DNA of 64,000 nucleotides from an uncultured Victivallales bacterium. GTDB taxonomy: Bacteria; Verrucomicrobiota; Lentisphaeria; Victivallales; UBA1829. Positions within the stretch are counted from its first letter, which is position 1. Each line of letters begins with the position of its first letter. Positions 34,912-42,660 of the stretch are shown in pieces. The stretch is taken from NCBI GenBank assembly GCA_934644965.1, contig CAKUDG010000001.1:1-64000 (forward strand). The letters run 5' to 3'. Below the pieces are notes generated by a model. The model was not told the origin of the DNA, did not search any database, and worked only from the letters and a program-made list of their open reading frames with translations. The position numbers were made by a program, and so were the translations under genes.

Positions 34912-36576
34912 ATGATTGCATCCAATGAAATTTTCTTCGACCATCTGGTCATCGGGAGCGGACTGGCGGGCCTCTCCACGGCATTGATGCTGGCGGAAAA
35001 AAGCAAAGGTCAGATCGCCGTCGTCACAAAAGGGGCGATCGACGATTGCAACTCAAAGCTTGCTCAGGGAGGCATTGCCTGCGTCACAGATGTCGGAGAC
35101 ACCTTTGAAGAACATCTGGCCGATACGCTTGCGGCGGGAGATCACCTCTGCGACGCGGAAGCAGTCATGGCCATCATCAAAAACGGTCCGGAACGGATCC
35201 GCTGGCTCATGGAACTCGGGACTCATTTCACCACCCGCGGCGAAATGGGGGACAACAACGCCGAAAGCAGGGATGAACTGGATCTCGGCCGTGAAGGCGG
35301 ACACAAAAAACGGCGCGTCATCCATGCGGGGGACATCACCGGAGCGGAAGTGGAACGCAGTCTGGTGGCGGCGTGCAGGGAAAATCCCCGGATCCATGTC
35401 TTTGAACATCATGTGGCGGTGGATCTGGTCTGTTCCTGGAGACTCGGATGGATGGGCATGAATCAGTGTCTCGGCGCCTATGTGCTAGACATCCGGAAAA
35501 ACAAGGTGGAAACCTTCACCTCCCTCAGTACCACGGTGGCAACCGGCGGATGCGGAAAGGTTTATCTGTACACCAGCAATCCGGATGTGGCGTGCGGAGC
35601 GGGGGTGGCGCTCTGCTACCGTGCCTTCGCCAAGATTGCGAATATGGAATTTTATCAGTTCCATCCGACGATTCTGTATCATCCGCAGGTCAAGTCTTTT
35701 CTCATCAGCGAGGCCCTCCGCGGCGAAGGGGGAACACTCAAGATCATGAATCCGGACGGGGAACTGGTCGAATTCATGCAGAATTATCATGAAATGAAGA
35801 GCCTTGCCCCGCGCGACGTTGTGGCGCGCGCGATTGACAACGAACTCAAACGCAGCGGTCAGAACTGCGTTTATCTGGACATGCGCCATCACAGCGGAGA
35901 TTTCCTGAAGAAACGTTTCCCGAACATCTATGCAAAATGTCTGGAAGCGGGGATCGACATGGCTCAGGATCCGATTCCCGTTGTCCCCGCGGCGCATTTC
36001 AGCTGCGGCGGAGTGAAGACGGATGTCAACGGATTCACGGGAATCGACGGGCTCTACGCAGTCGGGGAAGTCGGCTGCACGGGGCTTCACGGAGCAAACC
36101 GTCTGGCGAGCAACAGTCTTCTGGAAGCGCTGGTGGTTTCCGGGAATGCGGCAGCGCATATTGCGGAAAACGAGGATGAGCTCCGCAGCTCGCGCACGGG
36201 AAAGAAAGTGCCGCTCTGGACCTGTGGAGACGCCACAAGTTCGGATGAACAGGTGGTCATTTCCCACAACTGGGAGGAAATCCGCCGCTTCATGTGGGAC
36301 TATGTCGGAATCTACCGGACCAACAAGCGTCTGGAACGGGCAAAAAGCCGGATCAAGAACATTCAGAGGGAAATCGAAAAATACTACTGGGATTTCCATC
36401 TGACCAAAGACCTGATCGAATTGCGCAATCTTGCCACCGTGGCACAGCTGATCATTGATTCCGCCATGAGCAGAAAGGAAAGCCGCGGTCTGCATTACAA
36501 CGCGGACTATCCCGCGCGCGATCCCGCTCTCGACGGCGTCGACACCATTATTCAGAAACCTTATTCAAGCCAGTAA
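34912..36576 (+). CDS. nadB: L-aspartate oxidase
   Basis: 554 residues of the succinate dehydrogenase/fumarate reductase flavoprotein family. The FAD-binding motif is VIGSGLAGLSTALML near the N-terminus. NSKLAQGGIACV, the catalytic region (MEFYQFHPTIL, ALRGEGG, AAHFSCGGVKTD) and GLHGANRLASNSLLEALV all match NadB. It oxidises L-aspartate to iminoaspartate, the first step of de novo NAD synthesis; in anaerobes fumarate can replace oxygen as acceptor. nadA and nadC are not in the window. The ATG follows AGGAAAAAA. A palindromic operator overlaps its promoter. Confidence 0.94.
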   Translation: MIASNEIFFDHLVIGSGLAGLSTALMLAEKSKGQIAVVTKGAIDDCNSKLAQGGIACVTDVGDTFEEHLADTLAAGDHLCDAEAVMAIIKNGPERIRWLMELGTHFTTRGEMGDNNAESRDELDLGREGGHKKRRVIHAGDITGAEVERSLVAACRENPRIHVFEHHVAVDLVCSWRLGWMGMNQCLGAYVLDIRKNKVETFTSLSTTVATGGCGKVYLYTSNPDVACGAGVALCYRAFAKIANMEFYQFHPTILYHPQVKSFLISEALRGEGGTLKIMNPDGELVEFMQNYHEMKSLAPRDVVARAIDNELKRSGQNCVYLDMRHHSGDFLKKRFPNIYAKCLEAGIDMAQDPIPVVPAAHFSCGGVKTDVNGFTGIDGLYAVGEVGCTGLHGANRLASNSLLEALVVSGNAAAHIAENEDELRSSRTGKKVPLWTCGDATSSDEQVVISHNWEEIRRFMWDYVGIYRTNKRLERAKSRIKNIQREIEKYYWDFHLTKDLIELRNLATVAQLIIDSAMSRKESRGLHYNADYPARDPALDGVDTIIQKPYSSQ

Positions 36577-36596
36577 AAAACAACTTCTCCCAGGAC

Positions 36597-37895
36597 ATGA
36601 GCATCAGACCGAAAATCGCGGAACACATCGCCGCCATTGTGGCGGAACTTCAGAATGCGGGATATGAAACCTATATTGTCGGGGGAGCAGTCAGAGATTT
36701 TCTTCTGGAACGTCAGCCGAAGGATTATGATCTTTCCACATCCGCAACGCCGGAACAGATCAGAAAGGTTTTTGCCAAACGGCGCGTTCTGATTATCGGG
36801 CGGCGTTTCCGTCTTGTGCATCTGTATCACGGGAAAGACATTATTGAAATCAGCACCTTCCGCAAGCGTCCGGAGCAGAGCGCCCTGCCGGAACCGAACG
36901 AGCGCGCAGCTCAGGCTCCTGAAAACATGATCTTCCGGGATAATGAATTCGGCACCGCCGAAGAGGACGCACAAAGACGCGATTTCACGATCAATTCCAT
37001 TTTCTACGACCCCATTCACGACAAACTCATCGACCATACCGCTTATGGAGTGAGAGACATCACTGCGGGCATCGTGCGGACCATCGGAGATCCGAAACTG
37101 CGTTTTGAGGAAGATCCCGTCCGGATTCTCCGTGCGCTCAAACTGGTCGGGCAGTACAGTTTTGTCCTGGAGAAGGAAACGGAAAAGGCTTTGCATGACT
37201 GCATGCCCCTAATCCATCACGCCTCCCCCTCCAGAATGACCCTGGAACTCGAAAAAATCCTGAAAAATCCCTATGGCGACAGAATCCTGCCCTGTTTTCA
37301 CAAATTCGGATTCTTAACTTATTTCCTTCCTTTCCTGGAAGAGCATTACAATTCGCCGCAGCTCCGTTATGCGCTCGATCTGCTTGCAAAGCGCAACGAA
37401 CGGCTCCTCGCCGGAAAATATCGTGACAGTCTTTCCCTGGTGAATGCCATCTTCACCCTCTCCTTTGCAGAAGCGCGTCTGGGAAAAAATCCCCCCGGGA
37501 AACTCTGGGAAAACTATCCCGGAATTGAAAACGACTTCAAGGATCTGATCTCAGAAATTTTTTACCCACATATCGTTACAAAGAGAAGCACGGCCGCGGC
37601 CATCCGTTCACTTCTTTTTCAGCCGCGTTTCAAAGATCCGGAAGCGGCACAGCGTTTCACGGGAACGCACGGATATGCCACGGCAAGAGAACTCGCTGTC
37701 ATCCGGAATGCCTTAGACGGCACAATTCCCGATTTCGAAGGACGCTGCCCTCTTCCAGATCCGGCCAACTCGGGCAGAAGGAAATCCCGCAGACGGGGAC
37801 GCCGCCGCCGGGGAAAAAACAAAGCACAATTCATTTCCACAGCTTCTGCCCCAGCAAATGGAAATGCAGCCGGAGCATCCCAGCAAAATCAGTGA
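36597..37895 (+). CDS. pcnB: Poly(A) polymerase / CCA-adding-type nucleotidyltransferase
   Basis: 432 residues, class II nucleotidyltransferase fold. Motifs are YIVGGAVRDFLL, KDYDLSTSATP with the metal-binding DxD, AQRRDFTINSIFYD and RFEEDPVRILRALKL. The very basic C-terminal tail (RRKSRRRGRRRRGKNK, about residues 392-407) is typical of PcnB-type poly(A) polymerases, which adenylate RNA 3' ends and promote decay. A CCA-adding role cannot be excluded from sequence, although the tRNA-Gly gene here already encodes CCA. It starts 20 bases after nadB, so the two are probably co-transcribed. Confidence 0.88.
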   Translation: MSIRPKIAEHIAAIVAELQNAGYETYIVGGAVRDFLLERQPKDYDLSTSATPEQIRKVFAKRRVLIIGRRFRLVHLYHGKDIIEISTFRKRPEQSALPEPNERAAQAPENMIFRDNEFGTAEEDAQRRDFTINSIFYDPIHDKLIDHTAYGVRDITAGIVRTIGDPKLRFEEDPVRILRALKLVGQYSFVLEKETEKALHDCMPLIHHASPSRMTLELEKILKNPYGDRILPCFHKFGFLTYFLPFLEEHYNSPQLRYALDLLAKRNERLLAGKYRDSLSLVNAIFTLSFAEARLGKNPPGKLWENYPGIENDFKDLISEIFYPHIVTKRSTAAAIRSLLFQPRFKDPEAAQRFTGTHGYATARELAVIRNALDGTIPDFEGRCPLPDPANSGRRKSRRRGRRRRGKNKAQFISTASAPANGNAAGASQQNQ

Positions 37896-38259
37896 CCCCC
37901 CCAAAATACATCTGACTTCTCTGCCGGGTACGGACAATGGCAAAATGCTGCGGCGGGGGACGCCGCACAACCCGAGGGGGGAGAAGGGGGAAACGGTCAA
38001 TCCTGTGCGTTTTCCCCGCTTTCCCTTCTGGTCATCAATCTTTCTCTTCTGAAAAATCAAAGATAACCCGGGATGGCGCTTCCTCTGAATGTGCATGTGC
38101 CCAGCAGGCAGGGCACTCTGCGACAAGGAGGTTATATGGAGTCAGGGCTTCTCCGCGCTCTTCCCCGAAGAAACGCGTTCTGCATTGATTTTCTCCGCAG
38201 TTCCCGCATGAAAATTCAAACAGAAAGGCAAGGCGTTCTTTCAGAGAGAAGGAATCTGC
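37896..38259. other. Convergent spacer downstream of pcnB
   Basis: About 360 bases between pcnB (+) and an exported-protein gene (-). A GC-rich stem-loop GCGGCG-GGGGA-CGCCGC lies at 37950-37966 without a T run. It could mark the end of the pcnB transcript. No gene is seen. Confidence 0.45.
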
Positions 38260-39102
38260 TCAGATCCATTTCAGAATGGTTTTGGACTTTTTCCCGGAAT
38301 CCAGGCTGTCCTGTTTTGTCTCCCCTGCGTTCTTGTCTTCCTCTTCCGAAGAGGGGGAAGAAGAGGGTTTCCCGGGTTGAGCTGCTTCTTTTCCTGAAGC
38401 CTCTGCCCGTGCGGGAGTGTCGGAACCGAACGGAGCGGATTCGGCTGTTCCCTGCGGAGAAGTCTGTGCGGAAGTTTTAGCGGCCGCGGCAGGAGCGGAC
38501 TCTTTGCGCTGTTTAGAAGAAGAAGGTGTTCGCTCTTTCCCCCTGGAATCCTCTTCTCCGGAAGAAGCATCCGGGTTCTCCTTTTCCTCCTCGTCCCATC
38601 CGGAATCCTTTTCCTCCCAATCCTCACGGGACGATTCCTTCTTGTCGGGCACGTTTTTGACGGGTTCAATATGATTGACTTCGAGATAATAGTCATTCGA
38701 GCGGATCCGTTCCTTTCCCCGTCCGCTCGAAGGAACTCTGCGCACGATAGCATAAAGCGTCACAGGAACAGGGAGCTCCGCTCTGGAAAGCAGAGAAATA
38801 ATTTCATCGGTTTTTCTGGAAACCACAAAGAATTTCCCGGATTCCTTATCCGGGATCTCTTCAATGGACAGGGAAATAAAACGATCCGCGCGAACCGCCC
38901 CTTCCAGCTTGGAAGGAATCACCGCAAGAAACTCGTTCAGCGTGGCTGTAATACATACCTTCTTGTTCCGTAAATCCTCCGGAACCAGCCTCAGTGATGT
39001 AATGTCAACATCCTTGTAGTCATAAAATTTATTCCTTTGCGCAAATCCTGGAAGACATGCCGACAGCAGAAGAAGCAGGAGAAAAACAAGTTTTTTATTC
39101 AT
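38260..39102 (-). CDS. Exported protein of unknown function with acidic, Ser-rich tail
   Basis: About 280 residues from the ATG at 39102, chosen for AGGAT seven bases upstream; an earlier in-frame TTG would add two residues. The signal MNKKLVFLLLLLLSACLPGFAQ contains LSAC, a possible lipobox, but the sequence could equally be cleaved after GFA. Residues 20-135 look like a small beta-rich domain (VDITSLRLVPEDLRNKKV, RFISLSIEEIPDKESGKFF), OB-fold-like by pattern only. The remaining 145 residues are Glu/Ser/Lys-rich and probably disordered. No family is recognised. Function unknown. Confidence 0.7.
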   Translation of the reverse strand: MNKKLVFLLLLLLSACLPGFAQRNKFYDYKDVDITSLRLVPEDLRNKKVCITATLNEFLAVIPSKLEGAVRADRFISLSIEEIPDKESGKFFVVSRKTDEIISLLSRAELPVPVTLYAIVRRVPSSGRGKERIRSNDYYLEVNHIEPVKNVPDKKESSREDWEEKDSGWDEEEKENPDASSGEEDSRGKERTPSSSKQRKESAPAAAAKTSAQTSPQGTAESAPFGSDTPARAEASGKEAAQPGKPSSSPSSEEEDKNAGETKQDSLDSGKKSKTILKWI

Positions 39103-39542
39103 ACACAATATCCTTAAAAAAAAGAACCCGGAATTTGTCTATCAGACAGGTCATTAACTGAGAAAGATAAATGCCATTTCTCATTTTTGCAAGTGAAAGA
39201 TTCCGCACATTCAATCCTTTTCAAAGGTTTTTCACATCAAAGGAAGAAAAGCCTTCACTGAAACTCAATTCCTCACTGAAAATTCCCGGGCAGGGTTCGA
39301 CATGCAGCACTTCTTTTCTCATTTCTCTCTTTTTTTTCCTCCTCCTCCCTCACGGAAACAGCAGGGGCATCCCGGAATTCATTTTCCAAGCGGCGCAATC
39401 GCTCCGGAGGGCATTTTTCCACACCGTTTTTTCTGCAGCATCATCCGGCAGGGAAAACGGCGACAGACAAAACGGGGGCAATGGCAGACGCGGAGAAAAG
39501 CAGAGCGAAAATCTCAAACGCAAAACCAAAAACGGCGGAAAA
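39103..39542. other. Spacer between two exported-protein genes
   Basis: About 440 bases with purine/pyrimidine-rich tracts. The AT-rich part near 39105-39200 may hold the promoter of the downstream (minus-strand) gene, but no clear -35/-10 pair was found. No gene is seen. Confidence 0.45.
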
Positions 39543-40715
39543 TCAGAATTCTTCCTCCGGCTGTCTCCAGACGGGAGCAATTTCTGTCACTTCCAGACAG
39601 GGGCGTGAACAGTTTTTCATCCAACGCTGCACTCCGGTAATTCTCACAGCCCGGTGTTCCCAGAGATTCAGCCCGTGCGAGCCTCCGAGAATATAGGCGA
39701 ATGGATACCAGGCACGGTGAATCCGGATCGCCAGGACATGAGAGAAAAAAACCGTCTTCAGCGGGCCTCCGTCCGGAAGGGGGAGAAGCACTCCTTCCAT
39801 GGAAACGTTTTTTTCCAGTCCGTCAAGGAAGGGATCCATGGCGGGAAGAAGAAAGGAATCCATTTTTTCCTCCACCACCTGCTGTGGCGGAGGCGGAGGA
39901 GGATCCGCGGTCCTCCGCTCCTCCTCCTTTCTTCCGTGAACGATGACCGCATAGGATGCAGCGGCGGAGACGGAAAGCCCTCTTTCTCCCGGGAGCCTCC
40001 GCAGAGAGGGAACGAGTCTGTCCTTCATGCCGGAAAGCTGCGGCTCATTGCTCTTTTTCTCCGCTTTCTCCTCAGGAAATTGGACATACTTTGCATTCAC
40101 ATATCCGCTGAAGCCTTTGAGCGGGACAATCCGCAACCATTTCCCGCTGCGCGAATGTTCCAGCACAGTCAGCTTCCCGGCAGTGGGACCGATGCTGCCG
40201 TAGGCTTCATAAGCGACACTCGGCCCGGAACGAAGAATGCTTCCCTCCTCCGGAATCCCATCCTCGTCAAGGAAGAGAGCAGATACCCACATGACAGCGT
40301 TTTCCGGCAGAAGGATCTCCAGCCACTGCCCTTTCTCCGCGAGCACTTTCACTTCGCTTCCGGCCGACAGGAGTGCGACAGACGTTGCGGAAAGGTCGGG
40401 CCGGATACGCACATTCAAACAGTCTGGAATCGTCCTGGCAGTGACGCATTCCCTCATCAGCGGATCCTCTTTCCGGGAGGCATCTCTGTTTTCCTGTCTC
40501 TCTTTTCCCTTTTCTTCTTTCCCCTCCTCCCCCCGGGACGACGGGAGGAAAACAGAAAGGAAAAAGAAAAGGAAGAGACAGCACAGAAATTGTTTTCCCC
40601 GCCGGCTCCTCCAGCACCGTATCGGCATTCCGTGCATTCCGGACGGAGCATCGCCATTCCCCCCGGTCCCTTCTCCCTTCCCTTCGCACCTTCTCAGAAT
40701 TCTCTCTGTTCCCAT
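39543..40715 (-). CDS. Exported protein with two SH3b-like domains
   Basis: Up to 390 residues; the start is uncertain because Met codons at 1, 27 and 30 are all possible and the first 26 residues look non-coding. A signal segment (FLCCLFLFFFLSVFLPSSRG) is followed by two bacterial SH3-like repeats at about residues 95-225: LNVRIRPDLSATSVALLSAGSEVKVL...GQWLEI, and a second one with LRSGPSV...GKWLRIVPLKGFSGYVNAKYV. Such domains bind peptidoglycan or peptides in the periplasm. The C-terminal part (RITGVQRWMKNCSRPCLEVTEIAPV) resembles the small OB-like ending of other exported proteins. It may act at the cell envelope. No catalytic domain is evident. Confidence 0.78.
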   Translation of the reverse strand: MGTERILRRCEGKGEGTGGNGDAPSGMHGMPIRCWRSRRGKQFLCCLFLFFFLSVFLPSSRGEEGKEEKGKERQENRDASRKEDPLMRECVTARTIPDCLNVRIRPDLSATSVALLSAGSEVKVLAEKGQWLEILLPENAVMWVSALFLDEDGIPEEGSILRSGPSVAYEAYGSIGPTAGKLTVLEHSRSGKWLRIVPLKGFSGYVNAKYVQFPEEKAEKKSNEPQLSGMKDRLVPSLRRLPGERGLSVSAAASYAVIVHGRKEEERRTADPPPPPPQQVVEEKMDSFLLPAMDPFLDGLEKNVSMEGVLLPLPDGGPLKTVFFSHVLAIRIHRAWYPFAYILGGSHGLNLWEHRAVRITGVQRWMKNCSRPCLEVTEIAPVWRQPEEEF

Positions 40716-41073
40716 TATTCCATATTCCCAACAAATTCATGCAGCTGTGTACAACAGTATATTTCTGTTATTTTTCCGTCATTGTGACCGGGTTCAGACA
40801 CTTTGCGGCCCCCCGCGGAAAATCTATACCGGAGTGCTGAAATTTCAAAATTTTTCGCAAAAATTCCCCGCAGACGCTTTCCCAAAATCAGGCCGCGCCT
40901 CATGCGGGGACAGGAAAATCATGCGGGAACTGGAAAAGAGGAAAAGCAAAGAGTATAGTATGATGACAGATGGATTCATGAACAGCGAATCTTTCCCGTT
41001 CATGATTCCCCATCCTCTTCCGGTCTTTCCCGGAGGGGGAAATCAACAGCAGCACAGGAGATGCCCGGCCATC
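40716..41073. other. Divergent spacer before the AmpG-like transporter gene
   Basis: About 360 bases. The AT-rich section 40725-40790 contains an inverted repeat AACAG (40753-40757)/CTGTT (40765-40769), which could be part of a promoter or operator for either direction. The transporter's frame is open upstream through this region, but those residues are not membrane-like. No separate gene is seen. Confidence 0.45.
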
Positions 41074-42462
41074 ATGGAGCGACAGAACAGGAGAATCAGC
41101 AGTGCCTGGACATGGATCCCCACACTCTATTTTGCCGAAGGAGCACCGAATGTTCTGGCCGTGACAGTTTCCTTTGTCATGCTGCTCAATCTGGGCATGG
41201 CGCTGGAATGGGCGGTTTTCTGGACTTCGCTCCTGGGACTGCCGTGGGGATTGAAACCCCTCTGGAGTCCGCTGCTCGACATGAAGGGAAGCAAACGCTC
41301 CTGGATCCTCGCGACGGAATGTCTGACAGGAGTGCTGTTGCTGCTCATAGCGTTTTCCTGTCCTCTGGGCGCATCCTTCCGGGGATTTTTCTGCATCATA
41401 GCCCTCTTCTTCCTGATCGCGTTCACATCGGCGACCCACGACGCGGCGGCGGACGGATATTACATCATCGCTCTCAGCGAACATGACCAGGCCTTCTATT
41501 CGGGATTGAGAAGCGCCTTCTACAAGGCGGCGGTCCTTGCCGGACAGGGAGGGCTTGTGATGCTGGCGGGAATTCTCATCGAATCGGATCTTTCCTCTTC
41601 TGCGGCCTGGATGCTCTGCATGATCGTCCCGGCGCTGTTTTTTCTGGGTTTGAGGATCTATCACGGGCATGTGCTGCCGGAACTGGAGACGGACCGTCCG
41701 GGACATCTTTCCGGAGCTTCGGGATTTCTGGAAATCATTCTTTCCTTTTTCCGGAAGAAAAAGATCGTCTCCGCACTGCTGTTTCTGCTTTTCTACCGTT
41801 TTGCGGAGGCCCAGCTGAAGGTGGCGGTGCCGTTTCTGCTGAATCCGCGTGAATCGGGAGGACTCGGACTGAGCATCGAAGAGCAGGGATTCCTTTACGG
41901 AACATGCGGGATGGCGGCGCTGATCGCAGGGGGAATCGCCGCCGGATTTCTCGTCGCCAGGGACGGCATCGGGAAATGGTTCTGGCCCATGGCGCTCGCA
42001 ATCAATCTGCCCGATTTTCTTTATGTGTATCTGGCCTTCGCCATGCCGGAGAATCTCCTTGTCATCGGATCCTGCATCTTCATCGAGCAGTTCGGATACG
42101 GGTTCGGGCTCACCGGAGCCATGCTGTTCATGGTCTTCTACACTGCGGACAGCGGCAGTTTCAAGACGAGTCATTTCGCCCTCATGACGGGAATCACTGC
42201 CATAGGACTGAGCATACCGGGGATGTTTTCCGGGCATCTCATGAAATCCATGCCGTCCTTCCTTGCCTCTCTCGGGGAGAAAATTCCAGAATGGGGCTCC
42301 TCCTCCTTCCTCGCCTTTTTCCGGGGAGGAGATGCAGACCAATACCGCATTTTCTTTCTGTGGATCGTTCTCTGCACTGCAGTATCCTTCTATACGGTTC
42401 ACCTGGTCTCCAGAGGCCTGGATCCCTCGTTCGGCAAATCCCGGACAAACCCGGAACACTAG
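41074..42462 (+). CDS. MFS transporter, AmpG (muropeptide permease)-like
   Basis: About 462 residues from the ATG at 41074, with CAGGAG some 13 bases upstream; an earlier start is possible. It has about 12 membrane helices. The N-terminal PTLYFAEGAPNVLAVTVSFVM and LPWGLKPLWSPLLDMKGSKR match the conserved opening of AmpG-type permeases, which import anhydro-muropeptides for peptidoglycan recycling. Helix 4-5 motif ATHDAAADGYYI also fits the AmpG/PAT group. The specific substrate is inferred and could differ in this lineage. It precedes the GH78-like gene by about 200 bases; no recycling enzyme lies beside it. Confidence 0.85.
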   Translation: MERQNRRISSAWTWIPTLYFAEGAPNVLAVTVSFVMLLNLGMALEWAVFWTSLLGLPWGLKPLWSPLLDMKGSKRSWILATECLTGVLLLLIAFSCPLGASFRGFFCIIALFFLIAFTSATHDAAADGYYIIALSEHDQAFYSGLRSAFYKAAVLAGQGGLVMLAGILIESDLSSSAAWMLCMIVPALFFLGLRIYHGHVLPELETDRPGHLSGASGFLEIILSFFRKKKIVSALLFLLFYRFAEAQLKVAVPFLLNPRESGGLGLSIEEQGFLYGTCGMAALIAGGIAAGFLVARDGIGKWFWPMALAINLPDFLYVYLAFAMPENLLVIGSCIFIEQFGYGFGLTGAMLFMVFYTADSGSFKTSHFALMTGITAIGLSIPGMFSGHLMKSMPSFLASLGEKIPEWGSSSFLAFFRGGDADQYRIFFLWIVLCTAVSFYTVHLVSRGLDPSFGKSRTNPEH

Positions 42463-42660
42463 GGGCACTTCTGGGAAAGGGAGAAAGCATTCCCGCCAAA
42501 GGGGAAACCCGCACTTTCCCGCCCCATATTTTCCCGGCCTTTTTTCAGATAAAATTGCATTTTCCCCGCAAAAGACGACTTGACGAAAAGCCTTTTCCGC
42601 GTAATAATACTTTCGTTGCAGCAAAGTTGCGAATCAAGGGAAAGAGGAGGAAGAGAACCA

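Noticed and set aside
40900..42624. 574-codon open frame on the minus strand
   Set aside because: It is antisense to the AmpG-like transporter. Its translation is very Arg/Gln/Glu-rich, typical of the complement of a membrane-protein gene.
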